Assembly: GCA_021464245.1 (NCBI GenBank)
Contig: JADCRB010000042.1
Location: 372,001 to 436,000 of the forward strand
Reading direction: 5' to 3'
DNA: 64,000 nucleotides
Origin: Carallia brachiata
Taxonomy: Eukaryota; Streptophyta; Magnoliopsida; Malpighiales; Rhizophoraceae
Every line of letters begins with the position of its first letter. Position 1 is the first letter of the stretch. Made by a program: the position numbers and the translations under genes. A model generated the notes under the pieces. That model was given only the letters and a program-made list of their open reading frames with translations, made no database searches and was not told the origin of the DNA. Shown piece after piece: positions 23,600 to 57,500 of this stretch.

Positions 23600-25911
23600 A
23601 ACTATTCATCTCTCATGTGATTCTACTATCAATTCTTTATGGTGTTCATTGCTGAAAAATTTCTCTCCACCATAGCTATTGCAATCAGTAGAATCAAAGA
23701 TAATTTCAAAAATAAATAAACTTGCGGATATACAATATGTTTTTTTGTCTTTACCAACTTTTTTGAAATATTACTCATCTTTTTTAAATTTCGAATACTC
23801 AATGTTTACATGGACATTTAAAATATAACTTTTAAGTTGATTATCAAGTCTCATGAGATCTATCGAAGAAAATTCAGATAAATAATATCAAGCAAGATGG
23901 ATGAGCTTCTACCTATCGAAAGTAACAAATGACTTTCTTGAATTCAGACATGTTACATAAAAGAGTTACTCAGTGTTAATCTTTATAAACTTCTTGTTGA
24001 TTTCTTAAAATTGTCTGTCAATAACTTAGTAGAATAGATCTACTTGAAGGTAATGTAAATTTGAAACTGGTGAAGCTTTACATCTTGGTCTTTCTTGCAC
24101 AATATATATATATTGCTCATAATTAGAGTAATAATATTATATTTGCTACAAAAAGAAACAACTTCATCAAATTAATCATATCATCCATTCTCTCTCATCA
24201 ATTGTATTGGTTATTTTCAAACCTTAACTTGTGTGTATTAACAATATTTTGATATATTCTTTGCAGTATTTGAGACAACTCATTAGTAATTCCTAATATG
24301 CTTTTTATCAAATACAAAATGAAAACAAATTCAAAATATTGTAAAATATACAACAAGCTATATGCATCGATTTTTTGTTCTAAAGTCACACAACCTTCTT
24401 CAACATATACAAGAACATCAATTATAGTTAAAAATATTGTGATTAAGCATAATAAAGCATTATACTGTTAGTCCCATCAAGTATTTTCTGCTCTTCAAGA
24501 ACATCATTTATAGATGAGAATATTGTGATTAAGCATAACAAAACATTATATTGTTAGTTCCATCAAGTATTTCCAGTTCTTATGAGATTGGTCTCTCAGT
24601 TTAACTAGCGACCATTAAAAATTTCACCACTTTCGAATGCTTCAATAGCCTTTTTCATATGAATTTCTTGTGGAAGGTCTCGTCGTTTTGAAGAAGAGCC
24701 AACTACATTCAACAAATTAGCAATAGTGTTAAAAAATAAAACAACTTCAACATATTTCTTTACAACTGCCACAAATACTAATTGAAGTTGATGTGCAAAA
24801 CAATGAATGTATTAAAAACTTTCATTCTTTTTCAAAATCAAAGCTTTGAGTCCATTGAAATCTCCTTACATATTACTAGCTCCATCATATCCTTGTCCAC
24901 GAATTATTGGAAAACTCAATCCAAATTTTGCCAATAAATATTATAGGGCTTCTTTCAATGATTGAGCAGTAACACTAAAAATATGAACAATTATAAGAAA
25001 ATGCTCAATTATACATCCCTTTTGTTCACATAACGCGGAACAATAGCTATTTATTCTTTAACTAACATATCACAATATTCATCAACCAAAATAGCAAAAA
25101 TCATCTCTAAGCGCATCAATAATAACATTAGTGGTTTCAATAGCTGCAATCTTCACTATATTTTTTTCAATATCAAGTACTATCAACTTAAAATTTTTTC
25201 ACATGCTTTCTTCAAAACCTTATCAATGATGCCATTGTGAACAACAAAAAAGAATAAAAATTTTAAAAAAATTTCCTTATTATTTGAAAATTTAGATTCA
25301 TTGTTACTATAAAAAACTAATCCGTGTTGTAAGAGAAATCAAATACAATCAACTATTGTAGTCAAATGAATTTAATAATCATAATTAATTTGATCAGATT
25401 ATTGAGCAAGAGCAATTTCAATATATTGTCTTTGTTTTATCAATGCCTTACATTTGCTCCACTTTTGATTATGAGCACTATTGTGGTCTCCAACATGATC
25501 ATACAATTTTTCTTTCTTTTTTCAATTCACAAATCTATCATAAAAAAGTATCACCACTTCCTTGCTCTCCAAAATCAGGTCACATAAGATAACAACACAA
25601 ATAGAATGTAGTATTTTTTGATACACTATATTCTAATCAATTATTAAATTCATCAAATCAACCTAGATTAAAATTAAGCACAGTCTTCTCAAAAAGACTT
25701 CAGGAAAAATTGTGTTCCCTCAATTGATAGGGACCTTTTCTAGATAGCCTCTTTTAATTTCATTATGATCATTAAGATGATATTCTGATATGTTTGGTCA
25801 TTTTCTAAAATGAGCAGGGAAGGTCTTTAAATCAACTTTTGAAAATTGCTTCTTAAAACACGATTCTCTAGATGATTCATCCGACTTTCTTTTTGTAAGA
25901 AACATGTCCAT
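23600..25911 (-). pseudogene. hAT-type transposase (TTF-type/DUF4371) pseudogene
   Basis: Family blocks appear in the right order on the minus strand but are broken by many stops and frame changes: MDMFLTKRKSDESSRESCFK at the start (25911), a GQGYDGASNM block near 24880, YIHCFAHQLQL, then NTIANLLNVVGSSSKRRD near 24700, ILGITNELSQILQR near 24290, and the hAT C-terminal dimerisation-like block IAIAMVERNFSAMN near 23670. These are hallmarks of plant zinc-finger MYM-like, domesticated-looking hAT transposases. The gene is dead as given. The ends of the parent element were not found. Confidence 0.85.
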
Positions 25912-26890
25912 AACTAACATAAGATTTAATATATGTATATATGATTAGTTAACTTCTAATAATTTTTTTCCTAAAATTTATATAAAATAAATATGAGATA
26001 ATAAAAGAAGAATATAATTTAATTATAAAGCAGTAGAATATATCAAACTTGTAGCTGTATAGGTAGACTTTTTTTAGTGCATCTAATTAAACAGTAAAAT
26101 TTGATCTTACTTTTATATTTTAACAATGATTTTTTTGCCAACACTTTCACCCTGATTCTCATCTATACTATTAGCTTCCTCTCCTAGCTTAACACCACCT
26201 AAAAATTGAATATTATCAACAACAATAAGTTTATCAACCCTATGCAAAGTATAAAATGTATACAAGATGCTCTTGTATGTTTGCCATCTAATTCATCATC
26301 TCTAGTAATGGCTTGTCACTTATCTGTTCAGTGGCTTCATAAACTCAAATGATTGGCCTAGAAGTCTATACATATAGCCAACTAGATTCTTATCTCCAAT
26401 CCTTTGTAATTTCTTTTGTCTCAAGCATTGACAATGTTTCAGTTGTGATGGCTTCAAGGACCTCAACTTTACCATTTTCATATGTATTCTCATGTTGTAC
26501 CTTTATGGTCCCACCATGATAGATACGACTGTTAATCAACATCTTGTATTATTGAGATTTAGCAATCTTATTAAATGTATTCTCTAAAAGAACCCTCTAT
26601 TCGTATTGAGAAAAAGTTACTATATTATTTCCTCCCATCGATTGTGGAAGCAAGCGTAACATTGGCCAATATATCTCATCTTTGATCCTCATTTTTATAA
26701 CACATTGTTTTATGTATATGTTTTATATTACAATCATAAAGGAAAAGTATAAAAAGGTTTTCAAGAACATCATTATGATTTGATGTGTTATAATTCAATC
26801 TTCAGGTCTCTTTTTACTGTAATAGTAAAAGAAGGGACTCACTTTTAGAGCAAATATCAATCAAGGTTGATTTTAATGATCAAAATTTTG
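25912..26890. other. Unassigned transposon-like debris
   Basis: On the minus strand near 26530-26400 a stop-free stretch includes YHGGTIKVQHENTYENGKVE followed by LEAITTETLSMLE. It is interrupted soon after. It may belong to a mobile element, but I cannot place it in a family. Confidence 0.35.
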
Positions 26891-28150
26891 GCACCTAAAA
26901 CTAAATGGCCGTCTAACTAGATATTGAGAAGCATTTTATTGTCATGAAAAATGAGCATTCATAAATGTATGATTTTTGTTCCCAATTGTAGATGCTTGTG
27001 TTTTCGGGTGAGTAGTCTTGGTTTGAGTTTTATGTGAGTGTGATGAATGATTAAAACTCAATCCAGATTTATAATTAGTTGGTCTTTGAGAACCAAGCAA
27101 TAATTAAGCTTTCTTTCTCTTTAACAAACCTTAAGAGGGAATTTTGGAGGTTATCATTTTCATTCTTAAGAGGAAAGTTTTTTTTTTTCCTTACACATGT
27201 TTAAAACAACATCGTATGCTTTTTGTAAATTCTCACTCTATTGTACTAGTGATCTATTTTTGCTTTTCAAGATCTCATTTTTGTTTTATTTCATATCTTT
27301 GTAACGAGCATTGAGATCACTAAATCTAATTATTTGTTTGAACATTTGTTTATTCTTGTATTCAAGGATATTCATCATATTATTATCATCCCACCTATCA
27401 TAGATGAAATTTATCTCTTTATTTTTCCCATGAAGCACATGCAATTTCTTTTATCACTAAAGGATTCGTCCTCTAAACTAGTGGACTTGTCTCAAGTAGC
27501 CTTATAAGCCTTCTTGGTTTTTTTTTCTCTTTTTCTTACTTGGACAATTTGCCGCATTGTGTTTGAGTTTATTACACTCTTAGCAAATAATCTCCTTCTT
27601 TTGTTGTTCATTATTTTTGGTGGAACGCTTACGTAACTTTCTAACAAGTTGATTTTTCTTCTTCAAAATCTTGTAACTTCCACGCAAGCATTACGAGCAC
27701 TTCTTAATCTTGCTCTCTAAATGAGTTGTCCATCATCATCATCATCTTAGTCATCATTATTAGATCTTGTTATAGCTGAGGTAGAGGATTTGAATGTTAT
27801 ACATTTTTTTTTCTCTACAGTTTTTGTTTTTGGTGCACCATCTCATACGTGAATAGTGATAATATTAGCTCATTCAATTGCAAAGTATTCAAGTCCTTTT
27901 GCTCTAAAATTGCAATAGTTTTTTTATTTCATGACTCTTAAAGTGCTCTAAGCAACTTTGTGACGAGCTTAGTATTATCAAGATTCTTTCCAAAATTTCT
28001 TAAAGAATTAAAAATTTTAGTAAATCTTGATTACATTTTAGTATTAGTCTTATGAATATTGTTTCTAGTGTCTTTGACTTGGGTGGTTCCTTCGTACATC
28101 ACCACAAGGCTGTCTCATATTTATCAAATTGACTCATAGAAGGATATATA
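26890..28150 (-). pseudogene. Ty1/copia gag relic
   Basis: Minus-strand blocks are typical of copia Gag (UBN2): EGTTQVKDTRN near 28100, FTKIFNSLRNFGKNLDNTKL then LVTKLLRAL, KDLNTLQLNELILSLFTYEM near 27860, and a zinc-knuckle region KKEIICxECNKLKHNAANCP near 27570 followed by KKAYKATWDKS. Stops and frame changes interrupt it throughout. No LTRs, protease, integrase or reverse transcriptase were recognised, so it is a fragment. Confidence 0.8.
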
Positions 28151-30086
28151 TATTTATACTTATTTGACGTCAAGACACAATGGAGCATGTATTTGACTAT
28201 GACGCAGTAGAATATATATTTTTTCCTTTTGCGTTCTACAATTTTCTAAACAAAAAATTTTTAATTTTCTTTCCTCACATCATTCTTTCCTAATTTTTTT
28301 TTCTTCTCTAATTTTTTCTTGTATATTCTTTCCCCATACTTCATTATCCAAACAAAGGGGTGAGATATATAGTTTTTGACAAATTTTAATATTTTTATGA
28401 AAGTAAAGAAATAGTTTTCTTGATTTCTAAAAAAAAAAAGTAAAGAAATTGAATAGAAAAGGGCCAGACAAAAGGCCGTGGCCTTGGCGGACTTAGTTGG
28501 GGCTAAGAAAAAAAATTTGAGAGCCTAAACTGTCGGGAAATGGATTCTTTTTTTAGTACAATCAAGTACAAACCCGGATGCTAAAAAACCACAGAAAACC
28601 TTAAACCTTGAAAAAAAAAAAAAAAAAAAAGACCAAACAGACGGTGTAACATCAATCTTGCTGACCCAAACGCTCACCTCCATCCCCACTTTGCTCTTAC
28701 AATCTCCGTCGCTACCTCTCTCTCTCTCTCTCTCTCCGTCTGTCTCTCTGCCTCTCTCTTCCTCCTTGTAGTTTATATATATATATATATATACACCAAT
28801 GAACCGAAGTAGGGTTTGAAGTTTCTCGTAACCCTTCAAGGTCTGAAACTATCTTCTTGTTCTTTTATTACTGTTATCTCTCTTTCTTTGATAATGTTTT
28901 TTTTTTAATTTTTTTTTGTTTTCGGGGATGTTGAAATTGTAAGGCAAGGGAATAAAAAGATTAATTATTTTTTCGTGCGTATGTTTCATGGGTTTGTGGT
29001 GGTGCTCTTTGTGTTCTTGAAGTGGATAATCTCCTACTCATGTTTTTAGATTTGCTTTCACGTCATTCATTCTCCGTTGAATGTTAGAGTCAATGTTGAA
29101 ACTTGCCATTCAGTTACCAAGGGTTGCTTGAATTAAAGGAAGAAAAATAGAAGATTTTTTTGTTTCTGTTTAATTTAATTAGCAGAAGAATGAAACTAAG
29201 AACTATGTATATATAATTTGCATTCCTACGCTGCCTTAAAGCAGTGGAGGAATTGTTCAGAAATGGGAGTGAAATTAAAGTTCATCCAACAAAATAATTT
29301 AGTTATTCTTGACATTATTCTCGTACACCACGGAGGTGAAAAGTGGACTATCAAATGTTCCTACTCCTCGGCTCATTCATTCTTTTGAAATTTTGAAGAT
29401 CTTTTTTGGTGGGTTTGTTTGGTTTGTTTAGACATGAATTCCGAAAAGAGACTTTCTGATTCTTATTGTTTATGGTTATGCATCTATTGCACTTTCTTTT
29501 CCCTGTTTAATTGTCCCGTGACTTTTGCTAGCGTTTTCTTCCCCCTGTCCAAAGGGGTATGACAGCAAAACTGAAATTTAGATTTCCAAACACATCGGTG
29601 TTGCGTTCCTTGGCAGTAAGGCCTGGCACGAATACGGTGAATAGCAGCAACAATTTTGGTTGCTGGCTGCTAAGTGAACCCATGCATTGAGTGATATTAT
29701 TCACTGAAAGAAAACGTGGAGACAAATCTGTCAAAAAGAGCTCATGAGGTGTTCCTCTTATTTCTGTATTAGATATCGCTTCCACCAAAACATCTATAGA
29801 AAAGAATTTGATTTTTTTGATATTTACTTTCCTGTCAAACCATGTGCAAGAGGATATTTGGACAGAAAGTGTTATCTATTATCTTTCATGAGCTTCTAGC
29901 CACTGGGAAAAATGCTTGCTGCTTGCGAAAATGCTTGCTTGCTTTTCTTGCTTATGTATTTTTAAGTAGAAAGGTTTGCTTAACTACCATTTATTATATA
30001 TACCTGTGTGGTATTGCATTAACCTTGGCTTTGCAATCACAAATTTATGGAATCTATATAAACCTGCTCCTATTTTTGCGGTGCAG
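28151..30086 (+). other. Promoter and leader region of the AAA ATPase gene
   Basis: A pyrimidine-rich (TC)n tract at 28716-28735 and a TA run at 28768-28792 precede a possible leader exon ending ACCCTTCAAG at 28840 with donor gtctga. The first coding exon starts after the acceptor at 30085-30086, implying a leader intron of about 1.2 kb. The leader exon is inferred from the signals only. Confidence 0.4.
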
Positions 30087-30111
30087 TGGGAATTTAGGGG
30101 TGGAAACGGCA

Positions 30112-49561
<19,450 letters not shown>

Positions 49562-52500
49562 AAGCAGCAATTAGGTCAGTTTACTAAATTGATTAGGCCC
49601 TATTTATTGGCGCCCGTGAATTTCCTCTAAGGAACCTTCCCTGGTGTTGTATTTTTCAATGAATGAGGGAGGCGAGGCAGCAGTCGAATATAAAGGATAG
49701 TCCAAATAAATGTATGTGGGCATCCTGTTGTGTAATATGTTTCCCAGTTTCTGGGTTGATCTCAGACAATGTATATTATTTCTATTATTATTAGCAATTT
49801 TTCTGAAATGTGTTTTTATCGATCAGCAAAGTTCAGATTGTGATGTGATTATCTTTCTGAAAGCCAGTAGGCTTTGAAAAACGGATTCGCACATAATTTA
49901 GATTCTATGCTTGTCAGTGACTCGGAATGGTAGAGAGCATAATGCCGGGACGGAGAATATGAACACCTTTCTGGAGGTTTATCAGAATTATGGTCATCTC
50001 TATCTCCCTGTATGCATTATCTTTATTTGGAGAAGTTTTCCTTTTATTTGTTCTTAGGTTGAAATTAGTTGTCAAGTCATTAATGTTGGGAAAGGATAAT
50101 AGGATGCTTTCATCAGACTCGTGTCAAATACTTGGACACTCGTCCCTCTTCTCGCGATGCCCCCCTGTTGCATTACTTTCGATACAGGACCTTGTTGTGG
50201 CTCTTGAATGAAGCTACGTGCCAAGTCTTCTTTGTTTTCTTTCTTGGTGCATGCATGGGCTGGTTTTAGACTTGAAAGTAATTAACACGCATGCTGTGGA
50301 GATTATTGGGACCATGTTACAATTAGCATCTCAATCCTCAACTGTGATAACACTTTTTAACTAATGCCCCATAGATCCATAGTATATCATATATCAAAAT
50401 TTCTATAAAAAAAAAAGGATCGTAATAGATGCATTTGATATCCGACAGACAGCAGCACGTCATAAAACTGGGGTAACGTGGAATCATATGTAAGTTTATT
50501 GGTTTAGTTTTTGTTTATTTTCAAACTACTATCTATAATAATAAACAATGAAACTAGAAGCTGAGAGAAATCAGAAACATTTTCTCTGAGGATTTTCAAG
50601 TTTTACCTTAATGAGTTTTGTGAAAAATTTTAGATTTTGTTTTGTGTTGATTGGCAAAGAAATTTAAAAAAAAAAAAAGATTCTTGGACCCAAAAAAAGG
50701 GAATTCGATTCTGAAAAGAAAGAAATAATCGATTGGCCGATAAAGAAAATCAAATCTTCTTGTGGGTATTATATTTGGTTTGGGTTAGAACTCTTGATCT
50801 TACTGGATGACTCTATTTTAATGCCAATTTAAATAGAGTCATCATCAATGAAGATAATGCAATTTAATTTCAAGGAATGTCTTCATTGAATCCGTCCTTT
50901 TATGGGTCTCGCCTTTTCTGCCAAGTAAGTATGTATAGGATAGGAATATTAAGTTCTCGGCTTCCGATCTTGTGTTTTTCATGCAACATTGAGCATGACC
51001 GGAAATGGAAAAGAGGCAACAAAATCCATCTGTTGTATTTTATTATGCATGTATCTATTTATTTATTCAAATCGAGTAATTTGATAATGATAATTCATAA
51101 ACCGAGCTAACACTATGAATTTGTTAGGGCTCTCAGCAAATTTTTAGATGATTTAGGCTTTTTACAGGCTACAGGTTCCTTTCTTATGTGTGATTTGAAC
51201 TTCATTGTGTTCAGCTGAAGCAAAAGTTTCGGGCCTAAACCAAGCGCTCAGGGAAAAAGTTCTCACCCAGGAAACTTTATGGATAGTCAGCGTATAGTAT
51301 AAGGCTAACATGATTAGTAAGCAATTCATGGAGCTTTACAATAAAGAAAAAAATATGAACACAAAATTTAACTATAATATAATAATATAGATTTATTATT
51401 TAAATTTTAATTATTAATTGAATGATGAATATAGTATAATTAACAATTCAAATTTAAATAATAAATATATATCATTATTTTGTATCTAATTTTTATATTT
51501 ATATACTTCGCCCTCGTACTAAAAACTAGAGGACTAAAAACTAGAGGAGGAGAGGGGATAAGTCGATGTGTACGGACGCATTTTTATGATTTTCTCAAGG
51601 CCGCTCCAGCACGGATCCCTGCATGGCTCTCCTTTAGAAAGTGCTACAGTCAAAAGAAAAAAAAGAGTCTCGTTACTGATGTAGGATAAAATAGATGTAG
51701 AACTAACATGTAATAATTAACTGACTATTTTATATAATCAAATAATTAATATTTATAAAAATATAAAATAATTGATTAATTATAATTTGTTTATTCTGTG
51801 TTTGTATTTTCTTACATCCATGTACATTTTTTCTGGAAAAAATATTACACAGAGATGGAGAGTTGAGTCAAGGGATTGAATGGGTCACTCTTCAATAGTC
51901 GCCTTTTTCGTCAAAATTGGTCCAAGGTCAAATCAAAGGAGTAGAAGTAGAACAAAGTTTATTGGTTCCCGGTTTGACCAACCGGGTTATTGGTTCTTGA
52001 CCGGTGTTAATCGCCGCCGATTGCTAAAGGGTAACAAGACCGATCACCGGACGAGTTCTTATTTTTGGTGCAACCAAATAGTGAGGTCCAGTTGGGACAA
52101 CCTTGTGTTCAGCTTAATTAGTACTTTTATATGACTTGATTACCTCTCAATCAATTAAGAATTAAAAAAAAAAATCCTAACCAAATATAGATTTCACTAA
52201 TTGAATATTGAAGAATAATTTGATGAGCATTCGTATTTTAAATTGAAAACATCAAATTGATGTATTTTAATTATGCTGGGAATATAATTTTAACTTGCAT
52301 ATAAAATTAATAATTAGAATTAAACGTATGTTTGCCCTTTCGTGATTATATAAGTGTGATGGATGATTGTAGACTCAATAAGCTAATGCAAATGTTGTAA
52401 TGGTCAAATAGATGGTTTATTTTTGTAATAGAGGGAGTGTAGTCCATATTTTTCTCTTATCATCTGGTCATAAATTTTCTTTATATATAAACTTCCCTTG

Positions 52501-54400
52501 AATGTAATTCAAAGGTTTATCTTTAAATTATATAATAGTCATGTAATTTATAGAATTTAAAATTTAGATTGAATTTTTGCAATCATGTAGATTGAAACAA
52601 AGACATCAGAGAAGACATTATATGTAGGTTACAAGCAAAAAGATTTCTGTATTGCAATCCTTTATCATTTTTGCCCAACTAACCTCTTTTTATGATTGAA
52701 AGGAGGTTAGTTTATAAAAGAGTCCATTATAATTCATTTTAGAATGACATACTATGATTGTCTGATATACGTGTGATATATATTGCAATCACTATGTCAA
52801 GGCTTAGGCCAACATTAAATAACAAAATCTCTTGATAAAAATATAAAGAATATGATTAGTTGCCTTTCACATTCGTGGCATAATACTAGAGTTTAAATGT
52901 CATATTAACCTAAATATGTTTGAAATACGACTTATGTGTCCTACTAACCTAAATTTATTTTTTTTTTGGCTGAATGTCTCGCTTAATATCATACAAATTT
53001 AGAGACATCAATGAGGAAAACGTATATGATCTATTTATACTTAGAGTTCCTACCTAACCAATCTAGGAGTCGTGTTGTATGTGATTAATAAGCTACATTG
53101 TGTAACATAACTTAGTTTTTGTTTGATTTGTTGAGTTACTCAAGGTTAAAAAAGTTTCTATGGATCTTATCCCACAAGAAAATCTTCCTTGAAAATTTTC
53201 AAATTAATAGTAAGGACTATCAATGTAAGCAAAATAGAGAAAGAAACCAAAATAAGAAATTAAAGATCTAATCTAATTTTTGTATGCGTGTATGAAGCAA
53301 ATATTCGTTCTCTTTATGTATAGGCTTTTACAACACAATGAGTGAGTAATATCATGTTCTTACGTAGCATATTGGATGATAATAAACTATCAATGGTTAA
53401 ACATATTGGATTGAACCAAAAATTTAAGAATTGTAAATAGTAAAAGAAATTCTATGACTTTGGCAAATCATTTTTCTAATCTTGTTGTCCATAATATCGA
53501 TAAGAAATAAGTAGGTGCATATAATCAGCGTAAAGATGAAGATAAATAAGTTACATTTGAGTTGTTAGCTAGTATGCCTCTCAACTTCAAAGGTGACGTA
53601 AGAATACAAATTCGAGCACCATCATATTACATTTCAAAGAGTTGTTTGATGTATAGTGTATGACGAGAGGTATGAGACTTTTGAGAAATTATCTATATAA
53701 TGCTTATCCAAATTCTATTCAGGATCATTAAGCCTACGCACATTCCAAAATATTATTTTAGGGTTTATTAATAACAATTAGAATGTGAGATAACATTTAT
53801 TTAAATCTTAAATTTTTATAAATTTTTACAATTAAACTGTAAATTTTTTAATTTTTTCAATTGAATACCATCTCTTCCAGATATTTTACAATCGAATCAT
53901 TCCATCAGTTTGACCGTTAAAAACGTATTTAACATTTTTAACAGTCGAATCGAGTAGGCCTGTTTTGTGTTGAGACACATACAAGCATCCATATCTAGGG
54001 GGGAAGAAAAGAGGGAAAAATTCTTAAAAATTGTATTAATCCCATATTTAGGGTAATGAACAGTTGATCTATGGGTGGGAATGGGTTTGGGACAACTGGA
54101 AAATAAGTAGGGTTTCAAGTTTCAACACCTTGAAGAAACCTAGTTTTAGTCAAATTCCATTGAAAAAAAAAAATGGAACTCAATATAGTATTGGTCCAAC
54201 TCACTTTTCATTCCGTGAGAATGTTAAACTCTGTGTTTTGTTTTTTTTTTTTCTGTTTTTCCCTAATCTTTTTTTGGAAAGCTAGCTGCTAACAGCTGGC
54301 TGTTTACTATTTAATTACAATTGTGAATTTGTGATTCCTATAGCCAGCCTACGGGAAAACGGAAACCTAATAATAGCAAGGATCACTCCTGGGATTTCGT
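49562..54400. other. Intergenic region between the AAA ATPase and YSL genes
   Basis: The first ~250 bases are probably the AAA ATPase 3' UTR. The rest is AT-rich with no convincing coding sequence. A small perfect stem cccggtttgaccaaccggg lies near 51970-51988 in a GC-richer patch (51880-52100), possibly the end of an old DNA transposon. Confidence 0.5.
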
Positions 54401-54409
54401 TGCATACAA

Positions 54410-54420
54410 ATACATAAATA
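54410..54420 (+). promoter_or_regulatory. Possible TATA box of the YSL7-like gene
   Basis: The sequence tacataaata lies about 130 bases before the ATG, preceding a pyrimidine-rich leader (catctctcccaacttctctcc). Weak support from sequence only. Confidence 0.35.
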
Positions 54421-54547
54421 GACCCTCTATGAATTTACAACAGTTAAAAAGGCCAAGGCGGTGGTTCAAGGAAGAAAAGATACGTACCTCATACATACAT
54501 CTCTCCCAACTTCTCTCCAAAAGGACTCCAAAGGAGAAGGAGAATTG

Positions 54548-57500
54548 ATGGAGAGAAGGAGAGGAGAAGTGGTGGGCGAGAACACATCGTTCGGCCATGA
54601 ACGTGACGCCGGGGCCGCGGCGGACGAGTACCAGGAGAAGGTAATGGTGGAGGAAGCGTTCAAGACAACGGAGGTGCCCCCGTGGAAGAAGCAAATAACG
54701 TTCAGGGCAATAGCGACCAGCTTTTTCCTGAGCATTGTGTTCAATTTTATAGTGTGCAAGCTTAATCTCACCACGGGTGTCATCCCTTCCCTCAATGTGG
54801 CTGCCGGCTTACTGGGTTTCGCCATGGTCAAGTCATGGTCTGTCATCCTTCAAAAGCTTGGCCTCTTGAAGCAGCCTTTCACTAGGCAAGAGAACACCGT
54901 AATCCAAACATGTGTCGTTGCTTCCTCTGGCATTGCATTCAGCAGTATGTAATTCTATTATTATTTCTTTTAATTTCCCTTTTATTTTCATATGTTATGT
55001 TTTTGTTTTTTAATCCATTAGATAGATTATATTATTATAATTAAGGGATGTGGGTGTTGCCTGATCAATACTTTAATAAACGCAGAAGGTCTTGATTTTC
55101 AGAGTTTTATAAATATTAATTATGTTATTGTTTTTTTGAGATGTTAATTTTATCATTCAAAGACAACAGAAAGGAAACCCTAACCACAAAAGTTTGCACA
55201 CGAGTGGCCATATTGAATATATTATTCTCATTTAGAACTTGGAAATATTTTCCTTGGAGAAATAATGGTTGAATTTCAATGAATGGATTTTGGGTCATTC
55301 TTTTTATTCAATCTACTCTTTCAAAAAAGGTTCTATTTTTTTTCTTTTTTTTTTTTTTTTGTTTTTTTTTTTTTATATTCCTTCCTGTATTTTTGATATA
55401 TTTGTTGATTGATAATGATATAATAATTTTTTTTGGCTGATTAAAATGTAATTAATTAGGTGGCACTGCAAGTTACTTGTTGGGGATGAGTCCAAGAGTA
55501 GCTGCTCAATCAGAGGGAGGAAACACCCCATTAAATGTGAAACCACTCTCCCTCGGCTGGATGATGGCATTTCTCTTTGCTGTGAGTTTTGTTGGATTGT
55601 TCTCTATTGTGCCTCTACGAAAGGTAAGAAAATTATCTTTTTTTTTTTCTTTTCCTCTTCATTTCTTTCCAATTTTCTGCAACTTATTTGAAATGGGAAT
55701 TTCTCACATGACTGATGTCTAATTACATTGAATTATTTACAGTTGATGATTTTGAAGTATAAATTGACATATCCCAGTGGAACTGCTACTGCTTATCTTA
55801 TCAACAGCTTTCACACTCCGAAAGGAGCCAAGCTAGCAAAGTAAGCACCAATCAATTTTCTTTCTAATTTTTGCGAAATTCGTTCGTATTTATGCTAAGT
55901 AATTGTTTCTAATTAACGTGCCAATGTACATATCTCTCCTGAACTGATGAACACAGGAAACAAGTCAACGTTCTCTTCAAATTCTTCGGCTTCAGCTTCT
56001 TTTGGGCCTTTTTCCAGTGGTTTTTTGCAGCTGCAGGAGGATGTGGATTTGCAAGCTTCCCTACTTTTGGTCTTAAAGCCTTTGAAAAAAGGTCAGATTG
56101 ATGTCATTGCTAGCCGTCAGTTTGAAATCTAGTATGTTGATCATATAGGAAAAGCAACATTAGCAATTACTATTACATGGTCAACAAAAAATGTCTGGAC
56201 GTTCCCCAAAAGCAAGGTCTTAAAAGAAAAACTAGAATCATATTTTATACATAAAATAACGATTCTCTATACCTTTGGTTTTTTTTGACCACATGTGCAC
56301 TATTCGGACCAATAATATGACGTTTTTATTACCATGGGTGATAATTGAAAGATACTTATAAGTTTTAATGTAGAGATTTTCTGGAGGGAGTCGGGTTAAT
56401 TTGATATCTAATATTGGGGGACGGAAAAAAAGATTTAAGCGAAATTTAGTTATATGAGACAGTAAAATTATGTATTTACTACACTCACATTAAAAACGAG
56501 TACATTTCTTTCTTAAATTTTTAATCAAAACTACAAATTGTCCTACAGGTTCTACTTTGATTTCTCAGCAACATATGTAGGTGTTGGAATGATCTGTCCT
56601 TACATGGTAAACATATCTTTGCTTTTGGGAGCCATCATTTCATGGGGGTTTATGTGGCCAGCAATTGAGGCTAAAAAGGGTGACTGGTATAGCGCTGATC
56701 TAAAAGCAAGCAGTCTCCATGGCATCCAGGGATATAGGGTACGTATTTTGATAGTTCTTACTATATATATATTTTTTTTTCCAACCACAAATGTGCTCTG
56801 GACTACTCTAGTTGAGACGATACTCAGAAGTTAATTACATAATAATGCTTATTCTGTTGCATTGATATAGAAAAAATTCGTGCTTCTATTGACATGACGA
56901 TGCAGATCTTTATTGCCATTGCCATGATGCTTGGCGACGGTCTTTTCCATGTCATCTACATGCTAACACAAACCGCATTTAGCCTCATTAACCAAAATTT
57001 CTTGAAAAAAGAATCAGTCACTCCCGGAGGTGATGAAAACAATCAGATTGTAAGCTATGACGAACGCCGCAGAATCGACTTCTTTCTAAAAGATCAGATC
57101 CCAGTCTGGGCAGCTGTGGGTGGTTACATTCTTCTTGCAGCCATCTCCGTCATCGCATTGCCATTCATCTTCCCCCAACTGAAATGGTACCACATCTTGG
57201 TGGCTTATGTGATTGCCCCAGTTTTGGCCTTCTGCAACGCTTATGGATGCGGTCTCACGGACTGGTCTCTTGCCTCAAACTACGGGAAATTTGCGATCCT
57301 TCTTTTCAGCGGTTGGGTTGGCCTTGCGAATGGAGGCATCATTGCTGGTCTTGCGGCCTGTGGTGTCATGATGAGCATTGTTTCCACAGCTTCCGATTTG
57401 ATGCAGGATTTCAAGACAGGATATCTCACCCTTTCATCGCCCCGCTCAATGTTCGTCAGCCAAGTTTGTGGCACGGCCATGGGCTGCCTGATAACCCCTC

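Noticed and set aside
29842..30111. In-frame upstream extension of the AAA ATPase first exon
   Set aside because: A strong acceptor (tatttttgcggtgcag) ends at 30086, and the residues before MYAKRIK have no family match; the upstream part is intron or leader.
54461..54547. In-frame extension upstream of the YSL start
   Set aside because: It begins with GTG, not ATG; the first in-frame ATG is at 54548 and fits the family N-terminus.
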